From contig JAGWIK010000014.1 in the NCBI GenBank assembly GCA_028866275.1, positions 1-57,415 on the forward strand: DNA of 57,415 bases. Reading direction: 5' to 3'. Shown piece after piece: positions 44,036 through 54,233 of this stretch (position 1 is its first letter; the number at the start of each line of letters is the position of its first letter). Under the pieces are notes generated by a model. The model was not told the origin of the DNA, made no database searches, and saw nothing but the letters and a program-made list of their open reading frames with translations. Source of the DNA: Alphaproteobacteria bacterium. Lineage in GTDB: Bacteria > Pseudomonadota > Alphaproteobacteria > UBA9219. The position numbers and the translations under genes are program-made.

Positions 44036-46141
44036 ATGACTTTCCCCATTTTCGCCGATGTTGCGCACCCTGTTTTTCGCCCCGAAGCCGGCAAGAAATT
44101 CGACCTTGTGTCCGATTACCGCCCCGCGGGCGATCAGCCGCAAGCCATCGCCGAGCTGACGCAACGGCTGGCGGCGGGCGACCGCGATCAGGTTTTGCTG
44201 GGCGTCACGGGGTCGGGCAAAACATTTACCGTCGCCCATACCATCCAAACGTTGCAACGCCCTACCCTTATCCTTGCGCCCAACAAAACGCTGGCGGCGC
44301 AGTTATACGGCGAAATGAAATCGTTCTTTCCCAACAACGCCGTCGAATATTTCGTCAGCTATTACGATTATTACCAGCCCGAAGCCTATGTCGCGCGCAC
44401 CGACACCTATATCGAAAAAGAATCGATGATCAACGAACAGATCGACCGCATGCGCCACGCCGCGACGCGGTCGTTACTGGAACGCGACGATGTCATCATC
44501 GTGGCGTCGGTGTCGTGCATTTACGGCATCGGGTCGGTCGAAACCTACCAGACCATGACTTTGGGATTGGCCAAAGGGCAGGAAATAGGCCGCCAGACCT
44601 TGTTGTCGTCATTGGTCGAATTGCAATATAAACGCAACGATATCGGTTTCGGCCGCGGCGATTTCCGCGTCAAAGGCGACACCGTCGAAATTTTCCCCGC
44701 GCATTTGGAAAGCACGGCGTGGCGCATCATCATGTTCGGCGACGATATCGAACGCATCGTCGAAATCGACCCGTTGACCGGCGAAAAAGGCGACGAATTC
44801 GACGCCGTCAAATTATACGCCAACAGCCATTATGTGACGCCGAAACCGACGCTGGCGCAGGCGGCGGAACAGATCAAAATCGACCTGAAGGCGCAATGCG
44901 CCGCGTTTCTGGCCGAAGGCAAATTGCTGGAAGAACAGCGGCTGCGCGAACGCACCACCTTCGACCTTGAAATGATGGCGGCGACGGGGTCGTGCGCGGG
45001 CATCGAAAATTATTCGCGTTACCTGACAGGGCGCGCGCCCGGCGAACCGCCGCCGACCCTGTTCGAATATCTGCCGCCGAATGCGATGCTGTTCGTCGAC
45101 GAAAGCCACGTTATGGTGCCGCAATTGAACGGCATGGCGCGCGGCGACGCGGCGCGCAAGACGACGCTATCGCAATATGGTTTCCGCCTGCCGTCCTGCG
45201 CCGACAATCGCCCGTTGAAATTCGAGGAATGGGACAAAATGCGCCCGCAATCGGTGTTCGTGTCGGCGACGCCGGGCGATTGGGAACTGAATCAAACCGG
45301 CGGCGTTTTCACCGAACAGGTCGTGCGCCCCACGGGGTTGATCGACCCGCCCGTTATCATCCGCCCCACCGAAAAACAGGTCGACGATCTGCTGGACGAA
45401 GTGCGGCAGGTGGTGGCCAAAGGCATGCGCGTCCTTGTCACGACATTGACCAAGAAAATGGCCGAAGCCCTGACCGAATATATGGGCGATGCCGGAATCA
45501 AGGTGCGGTACATCCATTCCGACGTCGACACGCTGGAACGCATCGAAATCATCCGCGATTTGCGTCTGGGCGTTTACGACGTGCTGATCGGCATTAATCT
45601 GTTGCGCGAAGGGCTGGACATCCCCGAATGCGGGCTTGTCGCCATTCTCGACGCCGACAAGGAAGGATATCTGCGGTCGCGCACATCTCTTATTCAAACG
45701 ATAGGCCGCGCCGCGCGCAATGCCGAAGGCCGCGCCATTTTGTACGCCGACCGTATGACGGGCAGCATGAAAGCCGCCATCGAGGAAACCGACCGCCGCC
45801 GCGAAAAACAACAGATTTATAACGCCGCGCACGGCATCACGCCGGAAACGGTCAAAAAATCCATCGGCGATATTTTGTCGTCCGTGTATGAACGCGATCA
45901 TCTGACCGTCAAGGCAGGGCTGGCCGACGACGTCACCCTGTCCGGCAAGAACCTGCAAACGCATATCCGCGATCTGGAAAAACGCATGAAACAGGCGGCG
46001 TCCGATCTGGAATTCGAGGAAGCCGCGCGCCTGCGCGACGAAATCAAGCGTCTGGAAAATACCGAACTGGGCATCGAAGGCCCGGCAGGCCCCGTGTCGG
46101 GATTGCAAAAAACAAAATCACGCGGCAAGAAACGTCGGTGA
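44036..46141 (+). CDS. uvrB: Excinuclease ABC subunit B
   Basis: A 701-residue UvrB of nucleotide-excision repair. The Walker A motif GVTGSGKT is at about 56-63. The damage-probing beta-hairpin is in [20 protein letters not shown]. Helicase motifs include [12 protein letters not shown] and the C-terminal RecA-like lobe ([13 protein letters not shown]). The C-terminal UVR domain ([20 protein letters not shown]) binds UvrC. The start [20 protein letters not shown] is accepted. It precedes galE by 35 bases. Confidence 0.98.
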   Translation: MTFPIFADVAHPVFRPEAGKKFDLVSDYRPAGDQPQAIAELTQRLAAGDRDQVLLGVTGSGKTFTVAHTIQTLQRPTLILAPNKTLAAQLYGEMKSFFPNNAVEYFVSYYDYYQPEAYVARTDTYIEKESMINEQIDRMRHAATRSLLERDDVIIVASVSCIYGIGSVETYQTMTLGLAKGQEIGRQTLLSSLVELQYKRNDIGFGRGDFRVKGDTVEIFPAHLESTAWRIIMFGDDIERIVEIDPLTGEKGDEFDAVKLYANSHYVTPKPTLAQAAEQIKIDLKAQCAAFLAEGKLLEEQRLRERTTFDLEMMAATGSCAGIENYSRYLTGRAPGEPPPTLFEYLPPNAMLFVDESHVMVPQLNGMARGDAARKTTLSQYGFRLPSCADNRPLKFEEWDKMRPQSVFVSATPGDWELNQTGGVFTEQVVRPTGLIDPPVIIRPTEKQVDDLLDEVRQVVAKGMRVLVTTLTKKMAEALTEYMGDAGIKVRYIHSDVDTLERIEIIRDLRLGVYDVLIGINLLREGLDIPECGLVAILDADKEGYLRSRTSLIQTIGRAARNAEGRAILYADRMTGSMKAAIEETDRRREKQQIYNAAHGITPETVKKSIGDILSSVYERDHLTVKAGLADDVTLSGKNLQTHIRDLEKRMKQAASDLEFEEAARLRDEIKRLENTELGIEGPAGPVSGLQKTKSRGKKRR

Positions 46142-46176
46142 TTGTTCTGCCCCGCATCCAGTGATACAACCATCCC

Positions 46177-47241
46177 ATGTCTTCTCTCCCCATCCTCGTT
46201 TCCGGCGGTGCCGGTTATATCGGCAGCCATGCCGCCTTTGCCCTGAAACAGGAAGGGTATGAACCCGTCGTCATCGACAATCTGTCGACCGGCAACGCGT
46301 GGGCGGCATCGTTCGGCGCGTTTGAGGAAGGCGATATCGGCGATGCCGATTTCGTGCGCGATGTCTGCGACCGCTATAAACCCGCCGCCGCCATGCATTT
46401 CGCCGCTTTTATCGAAGTCGGCGAGTCGGTGCAGAATCCGGCCAAATATTTCGACAACAACCGCGACAAGGCGGCGCGCTTTTTCAAAACGCTCAACGGC
46501 TGCGGCGTCAGGAAAATCGTCTTTTCCAGCACCGCCGCCGTATATGGCGAAGTCAAGAATCCGGCCCCGATTTCCGAATTGCAGCTGACCCGGCCTATTA
46601 ATCCTTACGGCCAGTCGAAACTGGAAGCCGAAGCCTATCTGCGCATGATGGATGCCGCGGGCACGCGCTCGGCGAGCTTGCGTTATTTCAATGTCGCGGG
46701 CGCGGCATCGGCGCAGGCGCAGATCGGCGAAGCGCATATGCCGGAATCGCATCTTATCCCGCGCCTGATCCTGCCGCTGATTCAAACGCCGCCCGACATT
46801 CTGGCCGCGCTCGGCCTTGCCAACGGCTTTACCATTTACGGCAACGATTATCCCACTCCCGACGGCACGGCGATCCGCGATTATATCCATGTCATGGATC
46901 TGGCTGCCGCGCACATCCGCGCGTTGGATTATCTGTTGAAAGGCGGCGAAACGTCGGTGTTCAATCTTGGCAGTGGCAAAGGCTTTTCGGTCGCCGAGAT
47001 TGTCGAGGCTGCGCGGCGCGTCCTGAACAAACCGACATTCGCGCCGCCCGCGGCCCCGCGCCGCGACGGCGATCCCGCCATTTTGATCGCCAGCAGCGAA
47101 AAAGCCGCGAAAATTCTGGGCTGGAAACCGACCCACAGCCTGACAGACATCATCCGCGACGCCGTCAATTGGCATTGTTCGCCGCGGTATCGCGACGCCA
47201 TACAGGCCAAGCTTGGAAAAACCGGACGCCGTGCGGTATAA
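46177..47241 (+). CDS. galE: UDP-glucose 4-epimerase
   Basis: A 354-residue extended SDR epimerase. The NAD-binding motif is [14 protein letters not shown] at about 8-21. The catalytic Ser/Tyr/Lys set is in SSTAAVYGE and [11 protein letters not shown], followed by LRYFNVAGA. The C-terminal substrate region includes [20 protein letters not shown]. It supplies UDP-galactose (or GalNAc) for surface glycans, fitting with the phosphohexomutase gene elsewhere in the window. Confidence 0.95.
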   Translation: MSSLPILVSGGAGYIGSHAAFALKQEGYEPVVIDNLSTGNAWAASFGAFEEGDIGDADFVRDVCDRYKPAAAMHFAAFIEVGESVQNPAKYFDNNRDKAARFFKTLNGCGVRKIVFSSTAAVYGEVKNPAPISELQLTRPINPYGQSKLEAEAYLRMMDAAGTRSASLRYFNVAGAASAQAQIGEAHMPESHLIPRLILPLIQTPPDILAALGLANGFTIYGNDYPTPDGTAIRDYIHVMDLAAAHIRALDYLLKGGETSVFNLGSGKGFSVAEIVEAARRVLNKPTFAPPAAPRRDGDPAILIASSEKAAKILGWKPTHSLTDIIRDAVNWHCSPRYRDAIQAKLGKTGRRAV

Positions 47242-47248
47242 TCGCGGC

Positions 47249-47608
47249 ATGAAGATTCTGCCGCCTTTCCGCGCTTCCGCCGCCGACAACGACAATGACG
47301 CCGACACGTTGTCGCCGCATGGCAATGTCGCAGTCAAAACGCGTCCCGCCACGAAAAAACCGTCGATGTATAAAGTGTTCATGCTGAACGACGATTATAC
47401 GCCGATGGATTTCGTCGTGCAGGTTCTGGAAACCATCTTCAACAAAACCCGCGAAGACGCGATGCGCATTATGCTTGAAGTCCATCAAAGCGGGTTGGCG
47501 CTGTGCGGCGTCTTTACTTTTGAAGTCGCGGAAACCAAGGTCGCGCAAACCCTTGCCGCCGCCCGCGCCGCGCAGCACCCGCTGCAATGCACGATGGAAA
47601 AAGAATAA
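47249..47608 (+). CDS. clpS: ATP-dependent Clp protease adaptor ClpS
   Basis: A 119-residue adaptor that hands N-degron substrates to ClpA. An N-terminal flexible extension (about 1-45) precedes the core [20 protein letters not shown], whose Asn-Asp and Met form the N-end residue pocket. [20 protein letters not shown] follows. The ATG at 47249 is chosen; the earlier ATG at 47213 overlaps galE. The usual downstream partner clpA is not present; a reverse-strand gene starts instead. Confidence 0.93.
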   Translation: MKILPPFRASAADNDNDADTLSPHGNVAVKTRPATKKPSMYKVFMLNDDYTPMDFVVQVLETIFNKTREDAMRIMLEVHQSGLALCGVFTFEVAETKVAQTLAAARAAQHPLQCTMEKE

Positions 47609-47800
47609 TCAAAAATCGCTGACCCGGCCTTTGCGTTCCCAATCGCCATAGCGCGTGGGTTCGGGGCCTGCCGGCCCGCCGATTTCCTCGGCTTTTTCCA
47701 CAGCGCTTCCTCCGGTCCCGGGCACAGCCGATCCGGCAGGCTTCGGCGTATCCGCGGGGACAGGTTCTTGCGTTTTTTCAGTATCGGCTTTCATAAACAT
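47609..47800 (-). CDS. DUF1674 protein (SDH assembly factor 4 family)
   Basis: A 63-residue protein: a Pro/Ala-rich, disordered N-terminus and the invariant DUF1674 tail [19 protein letters not shown]. The eukaryotic member SDHAF4/Sdh8 helps assemble the flavinated succinate dehydrogenase subunit. No sdh gene is in view. The ATG at 47800 has AAGGGG about 7 bases upstream. It is convergent with clpS, the stops touching. Confidence 0.88.
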   Translation of the reverse strand: MFMKADTEKTQEPVPADTPKPAGSAVPGTGGSAVEKAEEIGGPAGPEPTRYGDWERKGRVSDF

Positions 47801-47875
47801 TCATTAACCCCTTATTCATTTAAAGCCAATAGTTTGGTATCATATGCCGTCCTGCCATTAACCTTTTTATTTCAT

Positions 47876-48526
47876 ATGCTCCGCATCGCTCCTTCCATCC
47901 TGTCCGCCGATTTTGCCAAACTGGGCGAAGAAATCCGCGCCGTCGACGCCGCGGGCGCGGATTACATCCATATCGACGTCATGGACGGGCATTTCGTGCC
48001 CAACCTGACGATAGGCCCGGCGGTCGTCAAATCGCTACGCCCGCACAGCGCCAAACCTTTCGACGTGCATTTGATGATATCACCCGTCGATGGCTTTATC
48101 CGCGATTTCGCCGAAGCCGGGGCCGATATCATCACCGTGCATCCGGAGGCGGGGCCGCATCTGCATCGTACCCTGCAATTGATCAAATCCTGCGGTAAAA
48201 AGGCCGGCGTTGCCCTGAACCCCGCTACGCCCGTGGATGCCATTGACCACATCATCGGCGATGTCGATCTGATCCTTGTCATGTCCGTCAATCCCGGTTT
48301 CGGCGGTCAGGCCTTTATCGCGTCGCAACTCGACAAAATCCGCATGCTGCGGCAACGTATCGACGCGTCGGGCCGCACCATCGATCTGGAAGTCGACGGC
48401 GGCATCAATCCCGACACCGCCAAACAGGCAATCGCGGCCGGCGCCGACGTTCTGGTCGCGGGCAGCGCCGTGTTCAAAGGCGGCGCGGCGCAATACACAT
48501 CAAACATCGCGGCATTGCGTGGATGA
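47876..48526 (+). CDS. rpe: Ribulose-phosphate 3-epimerase
   Basis: A 216-residue TIM-barrel enzyme interconverting ribulose-5-P and xylulose-5-P. The N-terminus reads [20 protein letters not shown]. Catalytic and metal motifs are [42 protein letters not shown] and [12 protein letters not shown]. The ATG at 47876 is the family start; the 36-residue extension was rejected. It overlaps the heparinase-like gene by 4 bases. Confidence 0.97.
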   Translation: MLRIAPSILSADFAKLGEEIRAVDAAGADYIHIDVMDGHFVPNLTIGPAVVKSLRPHSAKPFDVHLMISPVDGFIRDFAEAGADIITVHPEAGPHLHRTLQLIKSCGKKAGVALNPATPVDAIDHIIGDVDLILVMSVNPGFGGQAFIASQLDKIRMLRQRIDASGRTIDLEVDGGINPDTAKQAIAAGADVLVAGSAVFKGGAAQYTSNIAALRG

Positions 48527-50121
48527 CGCAGACGGCAAAAATCATCGATAAAATGCGGCGCGGCGTGCAGAACGTCGCCTATGGCAACCCGCTGTATCAA
48601 AAAATTCTTGCCTCCGGCGACGCACCGACAAAGCTCCATTTCACGCCGTCGGATTTATGGCCCGGCGACGCGCAGGCGGGTATGGGCATTCTGTCGGCGC
48701 AGGCTTCCATGTTCGATCATGACGGCCCCGCGCCCAGCACCGCGATGCGCCACGCCGCGCGCACCCTGCGTAACCTGCGCGCCGTCGGCACAGACGCCGC
48801 ACGAACGGCCAGCATTAAATTGATCGACGGCTGGATACGCACCTTCGACAGCTGGCACGAAACCGAATGGGCCCCCGGCGTGCTGGGCGCGCGTATCGCG
48901 GCATGGATCGGTTTTTACGACTTTTACGCCCCCGAAGCGCTGCCTGACTTTACCCCGCGCCTTGCCGCCAGCCTGCATCGCCAATGGAAGCATCTGGCAC
49001 GCACGGTGCCGCCGTCGCTGACCGGTATTGAAGGCATCAACGCCGTGCGCGGATTGATTTACGGCGGGCTTAACTTCCCCGACGGCGACAAGGCGTTGGG
49101 ACTCGCCTGCGATTTATTGCAACGGCAAATCGCCGCCGAAATATTGCCCGATGGCGGCCATATATCCCGCAACCCGTCGGCGCAATTACACATGCTGCGG
49201 CATCTGGTCGATATTCGCGCCGTGTTCGAATTGGCCAATATCCGCCTGCCTGAATCCATCGGCATGGCGCTGGGGGCCATGATTCCGGCATTGAAATTAT
49301 TTCGCCACGGCGATGGCGGGCTGGCTCTGTTTCACGGCGCGAATGAGGAAACGCCGCTTCTGATCGATGCCGTTTTGACGCAGGCCAGCACACGCGGCCG
49401 CGTACTGCGCCGCCTGACCGACGCCGGATATGAAAGATTAACCGCGGGGCGCAGCGCGTTGATCGTCGATACCGCCGCCCCGCCGCCGCGCGCATATGGC
49501 CGCGACGGCCATGCCGGCTTGCACAGTTTTGAATTCAGCAGCGGCCGTGAACGGATCATCGTCAATTGTGGCGGCGCGCCGGAAGGCGGGAACGGCGCAT
49601 GGCGCGCGGCCTGCGCCGCGACCGCCGCGCATTCAACGATCACTGTCGCCGACACTAACGCCTGCGACGTCGGCGACGATGGCGGCATCACCGGTACAGC
49701 GCGCGCATCGGCGCAGCGTTTCGAAGAAGGCGGCATGCACGGCATCGAAATGACGCATGACGGATACATGCACCGTTTCGGCCTGCTGCATCATCGTATT
49801 TTGCGCCTGTCGAGCGACGGCGAAACGCTGGCGGGTCGCGACATTCTGCAAGGCCGCGACGGCCGTGCTTTTGCGCTGCGCTGGCATTTGCATCCGGGCG
49901 TACAGGCGTCGTTGTCGCAGGGCGAACAAACCGTGTTGCTGCGCACCGCGTCGGGCGCGGGCTGGCGCCTGCGTGTCGAAGGCAGGCCTGTTGTTATAGA
50001 ATCCAGCATTTATTGCGGCGGCCCGACCCCGCGACGCACCGTGCAAATCAAAACAACAGGGATGACCGGCGTAGGCGATACTGTCGTGACCTGGAGCCTG
50101 TCGCGCGAACGCAAAGGGTAA
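48523..50121 (+). CDS. Heparinase II/III-like protein
   Basis: A 532-residue protein matching the alphaproteobacterial heparinase II/III-like group. An N-terminal helical toroid (about 60-290, with [20 protein letters not shown]) is followed by an anti-parallel beta-sandwich (about 310-530, with [20 protein letters not shown] and [20 protein letters not shown]). Members are polysaccharide lyases; the true substrate is unknown. No signal peptide is visible. It overlaps rpe by 4 bases (ATGA) and lies 2 bases before the 2OG oxygenase gene. Confidence 0.85.
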   Translation: MTQTAKIIDKMRRGVQNVAYGNPLYQKILASGDAPTKLHFTPSDLWPGDAQAGMGILSAQASMFDHDGPAPSTAMRHAARTLRNLRAVGTDAARTASIKLIDGWIRTFDSWHETEWAPGVLGARIAAWIGFYDFYAPEALPDFTPRLAASLHRQWKHLARTVPPSLTGIEGINAVRGLIYGGLNFPDGDKALGLACDLLQRQIAAEILPDGGHISRNPSAQLHMLRHLVDIRAVFELANIRLPESIGMALGAMIPALKLFRHGDGGLALFHGANEETPLLIDAVLTQASTRGRVLRRLTDAGYERLTAGRSALIVDTAAPPPRAYGRDGHAGLHSFEFSSGRERIIVNCGGAPEGGNGAWRAACAATAAHSTITVADTNACDVGDDGGITGTARASAQRFEEGGMHGIEMTHDGYMHRFGLLHHRILRLSSDGETLAGRDILQGRDGRAFALRWHLHPGVQASLSQGEQTVLLRTASGAGWRLRVEGRPVVIESSIYCGGPTPRRTVQIKTTGMTGVGDTVVTWSLSRERKG

Positions 50122-50123
50122 AC

Positions 50124-51230
50124 ATGTCCGCCGTCATTAAACTGAATGACCCCGCACCGTGGTTCGACGCTTTCACCATCACCAGCGCGCAGATCAGCCT
50201 GAGCGTCAAGGCCGGCCGCTGGATCGCTTTGTGCTTCCTCGGCGCCTTCAACGACCCTGCTGTCGTTTATACGCTTGCCGAATTGCTGGGCGAAGGCAAG
50301 TTATTCGACGATGACCACATGAATTTCCTTGGCGTGCTGACTGAACCGCCGCAAAACGCCGCGCAGCTCGCCGCCGCCAGCCATAAGGCTTTGGGATTTA
50401 TTGTCGACTATGACAGCGCCCTGACGCGGTTATATGACACGGAAAAACGCCCGCGTCTTGTCATTCTTGACCCTCTTTTACGTTTTTATGCCAACTTCCC
50501 CATCGGCGCAGACGGGGAAAACCCCGCCATGCTGCGCCAATTCCTGCGCGACTTGCCGCCCGTTGACGATTATGCGGGCGTGCCGCTGACCGCGCCAGCC
50601 CTGATCGTGCCGCGCGTGTTCGAACCGGCATTTTGCGCGCAGCTGATCGATTTATATGAACAAGATGGCGGCACGGAATCCGGCTTCATGCTCGACGAAG
50701 GCGGCAAAACAAAAACCGTTATCCATCGCGACCTGAAATCGCGCAAGGACTTCATCGTCGGCGATCCGGTCGTGCGCGACGCCATGCGGCACCGTATCGC
50801 CACCCGCCTCGCGCCCTGCATCGAACGGTTTTTCCAATATCGTCCGACGCGCATGGACCGCCGCATCGTGTCCTGCTATGCCGCCGAAGACGGCGGGCAT
50901 TTTTATCGCCACCGCGACAATGTCAATGCCGCGGCGCGCCACAGACGCTTTGCCGTCAGCATCAACCTGAACGGCGATTACGAAGGCTGTGAATTGATAT
51001 TTCCCGAATTCGGTCGTCGCCGCTATGCCGCCCCGCCCGGCGGCGCGATTGTGTTTTCGACGGGCGCATTGCATCAGGTTCTGCCCATCACGCGCGGCAA
51101 ACGTTACGCCTTTGTTCCGTTCTTATACGGCGAAAACGAAGCGCGCCAACGGCTGGCCAACAACGCTTTATTGCAGGAAGGCGAACTGGTTTATACCGGC
51201 GAAGACGATAAATTATTTCCCGACGTGTAA
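50124..51230 (+). CDS. Redoxin-like/2OG-Fe(II) oxygenase fusion protein
   Basis: A 368-residue two-domain protein. Residues about 5-145 resemble a peroxiredoxin-type thioredoxin fold (PAPWFDAFTITSAQISLSVK, then RWIALCFLGAFNDP) but without the peroxidatic Cys. Residues about 155-340 are a 2-oxoglutarate/Fe(II) oxygenase: His263-x-Asp265 (FYRHRDN), His317 (GALHQVLP) and Arg327 (RGKRYAF). It probably hydroxylates a protein or small molecule; the substrate is unknown. The 3' end overlaps the convergent FkbH-type gene by 40 bases. The ATG at 50124 is chosen; the earlier frame lies in the heparinase gene. Confidence 0.82.
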   Translation: MSAVIKLNDPAPWFDAFTITSAQISLSVKAGRWIALCFLGAFNDPAVVYTLAELLGEGKLFDDDHMNFLGVLTEPPQNAAQLAAASHKALGFIVDYDSALTRLYDTEKRPRLVILDPLLRFYANFPIGADGENPAMLRQFLRDLPPVDDYAGVPLTAPALIVPRVFEPAFCAQLIDLYEQDGGTESGFMLDEGGKTKTVIHRDLKSRKDFIVGDPVVRDAMRHRIATRLAPCIERFFQYRPTRMDRRIVSCYAAEDGGHFYRHRDNVNAAARHRRFAVSINLNGDYEGCELIFPEFGRRRYAAPPGGAIVFSTGALHQVLPITRGKRYAFVPFLYGENEARQRLANNALLQEGELVYTGEDDKLFPDV

Positions 51231-53341
51231 AGCCATGCGCCGTCTTTCAACACGAATCCATGATCGCGATAAATATTGCGCACCGGCACGTTGCGCGCGG
51301 TTTCGACGATCCGCGCCGCCACCGCGCCCGCCCCCAAGGCCTGCATCATATGCCGCATAAATTGATGTTCGATACCCATACCCAGCACGCGGCAACTTAA
51401 AACCAACCCGGTTATTTCACGACTTTCAACAACCGCCGCGCCGACAAGACCGTGATCGCCGAATTTGTCCGCAACATGCAACGTGAACACTTGCGACGCG
51501 GTACCGGCCGCCAGCCGCCGCAAATCCGCGGCCGAAAAAATCTTTCCCGTGGCATTAAATTGCGTGGTGCGGCGAAACAATTCCTCGACCCGCGCGCAAA
51601 TGCCAGCATCATGGCCATCCAAAGCGGCAAAATTTATTTTGATGTCCAGCGACGCGATATAGGCATTGTCGTCATCCATCGCGGCGCGGACTTTCTGTCG
51701 CCCCAGCTGCGCTTTCACAAGATGCGTGCGATTCCCCGATTCTGCCGTTACCTGCGTCACCTGCAAACGCGGATCGGTCAACAACCGATGGCGTAAATCG
51801 AACAAATTGTCGCCCCATATATCGACATTCGGCATGAATGCCTTCACACGGTCGCGTTCGACAGGATTGTCATCAATGAACAAGAACGCGTCGTCGGCAA
51901 AGCCAAGTTCATCGGCGATGGAGCGTATATTCGCGGGCTTGTCGTCCCAATTGATGCGACAAGTTACAAAATCGTCAAGCGTCAGCAGCCTGTCGCGCGG
52001 ATAGCCATCGGGATATTTCCATAAATCGCGCACCACCGCTTCGTCGTTCTTGCTGACGCAGGCCAGAACGATGCCGCGTTTTTTCAGACACAACAAAGCC
52101 TCATGCAGCCCGACATAAAGCCCGATATAGGAAAACAACCCGCTGATCGACGCATCCCATGCGAAAGGCGCGCCCGTTTCCGCCAGTACCCCCGGCCACA
52201 ACGTATTGTCCAAATCGACAATCACGCATTTTTTGCGCCCCCAGCCCAGAACGCCGGCCAACATGTCGACATGCGCGCGCGCCATCGCAGCCTCGCGCGC
52301 ATAAGGGTCGGGGCCCGTCAATCGCGCCAACCCTTCCATATCGGGCATTTGGTTATGCACCGCCGCTTTTTCGCTGTCGGGCCGCTGCAACATCCACGCC
52401 GCCGCCCCCATATGGGCAAAATCGACCAGCCAGTCATCGATCATCGGCATCACGCCCGCCTGCGCCAATATGGCGGGCGTATCGACAACGTAAATATCGG
52501 CAAAATCCGCTGCCAATTCTGCCAACGCCAGATTGGCGCGGCGGAACCGATTACGGTGGCTGTCCGGCCCGCGGTCGGCCAGCCCCAACGGTTGCACCGT
52601 CGGTTCGGGCAGCGCATCAATGAAAATAGGTGCCACCGTGTGCGCGCGAAGGCCGCGCAGAATATGCCGCGCCTGTTCGATATACAGCGCATGGGCTTCC
52701 TGCCCCGCTTCCGGATCACGCATCAGAAAATACCGCGCGTTCAAGGCACCGACGAACAGGGCGGCAGGTTGGCGTTCCGCGGCAAACGCGAAATCATCGA
52801 CCGATGTCGCGGCGACACGCAAATCGACGCCGCGCGATGCCGCTTCGCGGCGCAAGAAATCACCCTCCATATGCATGTCACAATCGCCGAACAGGGCAAT
52901 ATCGACGCGCGGCGCGTCGGAGGCCAGTTCATCAAAACCGCGTGCGGCTTGCGCCGCCCAATAAGCGCCGCCGCCTTCTTTATTGTCGCGGCGGTAACGA
53001 TCAAGCAGCGCGCCCGGATCGCGCCCATAGGTCGCGCCGAGCTTTTCCGCCATCGCGGCTTGTTCTTCCTCCGGACTTTTATCGGTCAGGAACCCATTGT
53101 CGGTCAGGGTTTTTATGAAAGCCGCCAACGCGGGCTCATCATGCGGCACCAGTTCCTTCAAATCGGCATAGGCGGCTGGCATTTCGCGGGGTTCCGCAAA
53201 ATACGCCATCACGCGATCGACTTCGGCGTCCACTTTCAAGCGCAACTGGCTGATGGCGTGCAACAACAAGGTGCTGTTTGTCGCAACCCTGATGCGGTGC
53301 GTAAAAATTGACTGACGCAGATATGCAGGCATGATCGGCAT
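51191..53341 (-). CDS. FkbH-type HAD-IIIC / GNAT enzyme
   Basis: A 716-residue multidomain protein. Residues about 10-90 form a small winged-helix-like unit. Residues about 145-345 form an SGNH-like region (VDIALFGDCDMHMEGDFLRR, then DWLVDFAHMG). The HAD-IIIC core is CVIVDLDNTLWPGVLAE (Asp376, Asp378), ACVSKNDEAVVRDLW and LFIDDNPVERDRVK. A C-terminal GNAT-like domain follows (HGLVGAAVVESREITGLVLS). FkbH-like proteins activate glyceryl or similar acyl units for carrier proteins. No PKS or acyl-carrier gene is near, so the acceptor is unknown. Domain borders are approximate. Confidence 0.85.
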   Translation of the reverse strand: MPIMPAYLRQSIFTHRIRVATNSTLLLHAISQLRLKVDAEVDRVMAYFAEPREMPAAYADLKELVPHDEPALAAFIKTLTDNGFLTDKSPEEEQAAMAEKLGATYGRDPGALLDRYRRDNKEGGGAYWAAQAARGFDELASDAPRVDIALFGDCDMHMEGDFLRREAASRGVDLRVAATSVDDFAFAAERQPAALFVGALNARYFLMRDPEAGQEAHALYIEQARHILRGLRAHTVAPIFIDALPEPTVQPLGLADRGPDSHRNRFRRANLALAELAADFADIYVVDTPAILAQAGVMPMIDDWLVDFAHMGAAAWMLQRPDSEKAAVHNQMPDMEGLARLTGPDPYAREAAMARAHVDMLAGVLGWGRKKCVIVDLDNTLWPGVLAETGAPFAWDASISGLFSYIGLYVGLHEALLCLKKRGIVLACVSKNDEAVVRDLWKYPDGYPRDRLLTLDDFVTCRINWDDKPANIRSIADELGFADDAFLFIDDNPVERDRVKAFMPNVDIWGDNLFDLRHRLLTDPRLQVTQVTAESGNRTHLVKAQLGRQKVRAAMDDDNAYIASLDIKINFAALDGHDAGICARVEELFRRTTQFNATGKIFSAADLRRLAAGTASQVFTLHVADKFGDHGLVGAAVVESREITGLVLSCRVLGMGIEHQFMRHMMQALGAGAVAARIVETARNVPVRNIYRDHGFVLKDGAWLYTSGNNLSSSPV

Positions 53342-53389
53342 AGTGCAGTTGCCCTCTTGTGTACGTCAATCCCCTACAGAACGACCCAA

Positions 53390-53423
53390 GAAAAACGCGG
53401 CGCGTTTTTCAATGCGCCGCGTT
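53390..53423 (-). terminator. Terminator of the small Gly/Pro-rich exported gene
   Basis: A 10-bp stem AACGCGGCGC/GCGCCGCGTT is followed on the reverse strand by TTTTTCTT, 20 bases after the stop. Confidence 0.85.
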
Positions 53424-53443
53424 CCTCGATAACCAAAACGTCT

Positions 53444-53809
53444 TTATTGCTGACCGCCTTCAGGGGGGCCACCTTGAGGCCCGCCTTGCGGGCCGCTTTC
53501 ATGCCCACCGAAACCGCCGCCATGCCGCATCGGCATACAAGCACGCAACGCCTTGTGATCGGTCGCAGCCTGCACGCAGGCTATTCTTTTCTGCACGTCG
53601 GCCAGATGTTCATTCATGTGTTGCAAAATTTCGGCTTTGCGCTGGTCGAAATTCTTGCCGTCATGCATCCCGCCATTCATGCCACCCATCGCCGGCGGCG
53701 GCGGCGCGCCGCCTGGCGCTCCGTTCCCGTCAGGCGATTCCTGGGCCAAAGCCGCAGATGTTCCCATCACGGCCAATAAAGCCGCCACCAACAACGCACG
53801 TTTTTTCAT
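53444..53809 (-). CDS. Small Gly/Pro/Met-rich exported protein
   Basis: A 121-residue protein with a signal peptide (MKKRALLVAALLAVMGTSAA, cleavage after LAQ or ALA). The mature part has a Gly/Pro/Met-rich N-region, a helical middle (RKAEILQHMNEHLADVQKRI) with two cysteines (IACVQA, RACMPM) and a Gly/Gln-rich tail. The layout is like small periplasmic CpxP/Spy-like or metal-response proteins, but similarity is too weak to assign. An inverted repeat lies just upstream of its start, and a good terminator follows. Confidence 0.75.
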   Translation of the reverse strand: MKKRALLVAALLAVMGTSAALAQESPDGNGAPGGAPPPPAMGGMNGGMHDGKNFDQRKAEILQHMNEHLADVQKRIACVQAATDHKALRACMPMRHGGGFGGHESGPQGGPQGGPPEGGQQ

Positions 53810-53831
53810 GATTGTCTCCCCCGAGGATGAT

Positions 53832-53851
53832 CACGTCGAGATTTCGACGTG
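53832..53851. promoter_or_regulatory. 8-bp inverted repeat upstream of exported-protein gene
   Basis: CACGTCGA-GATT-TCGACGTG is a perfect 8-bp palindrome with a 4-base loop, 22 bases upstream of the reverse-strand start at 53809. It could be an operator or a 5'-UTR hairpin. Confidence 0.4.
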
Positions 53852-53890
53852 CCCCGCTTGTACAGACAAAATATTAATTTTTGGTAATAA

Positions 53891-54233
53891 CTCAGAAAGA
53901 CGTGTCTTCTGCAACGGCGGGCCATCAAGCCCTATTCGCCCAAGTTTTTCGAAAACTATGCCCAATTTCCCCATATCGATGGTCGCGCCAATTACAACAA
54001 TGTTCACCAGTTTCTTGAAAAAAGATCCTTCAATAGTTTTTGTCCAAAATCTCTTTCACACGCGGTTTTTTGGGCTTCGCGTGCCCCTATTAAGCATCTT
54101 CAGCCTCTTCGCGTTGTTGACGCCTATGCGACCAGATTCAGCTTTCCTTTTGGCCACAGATGGCGAAAAATTGGCATTTCTTATCTGGACATGACTGATT
54201 TACTTGAATATAAGCACTCTTCCTCACGAATAT
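53891..54233 (+). pseudogene. Possible gene remnant ending in tRNA-Phe
   Basis: A forward frame with no start codon stays open for about 114 codons (and on into the tRNA) after two TAA stops at 53885-53890. The translation is protein-like and charged, for example SPKFFENYAQFPHIDGRANY and FSFPFGHRWRKIGISYLDMT. Lack of a start and ribosome site, low GC and an end inside the tRNA suggest a decayed gene fragment. It might instead be chance; no family is recognised. Confidence 0.3.

Larger units (their letters stand above)
53810..54233. other. Non-coding, AT-rich block before tRNA-Phe
   Basis: This 424-base stretch has no convincing gene. It holds an inverted repeat near 53840 and a reading frame without a start (listed separately). 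Positions 53941-54060 are about 37% GC by my count, clearly below the flanking genes. Confidence 0.6.

Noticed and set aside
45898-47382. Reverse 494-residue ORF
   Set aside because: Antisense to uvrB and galE, both of which have clear family motifs.
52103-53311. Forward 402-residue ORF
   Set aside because: Antisense to the FkbH-type enzyme; composition typical of a shadow frame.
53616-54194. Forward 192-residue ORF
   Set aside because: Its first third is antisense to the exported-protein gene and there is no ribosome site; the alternative start-less frame in the same block looks more protein-like.
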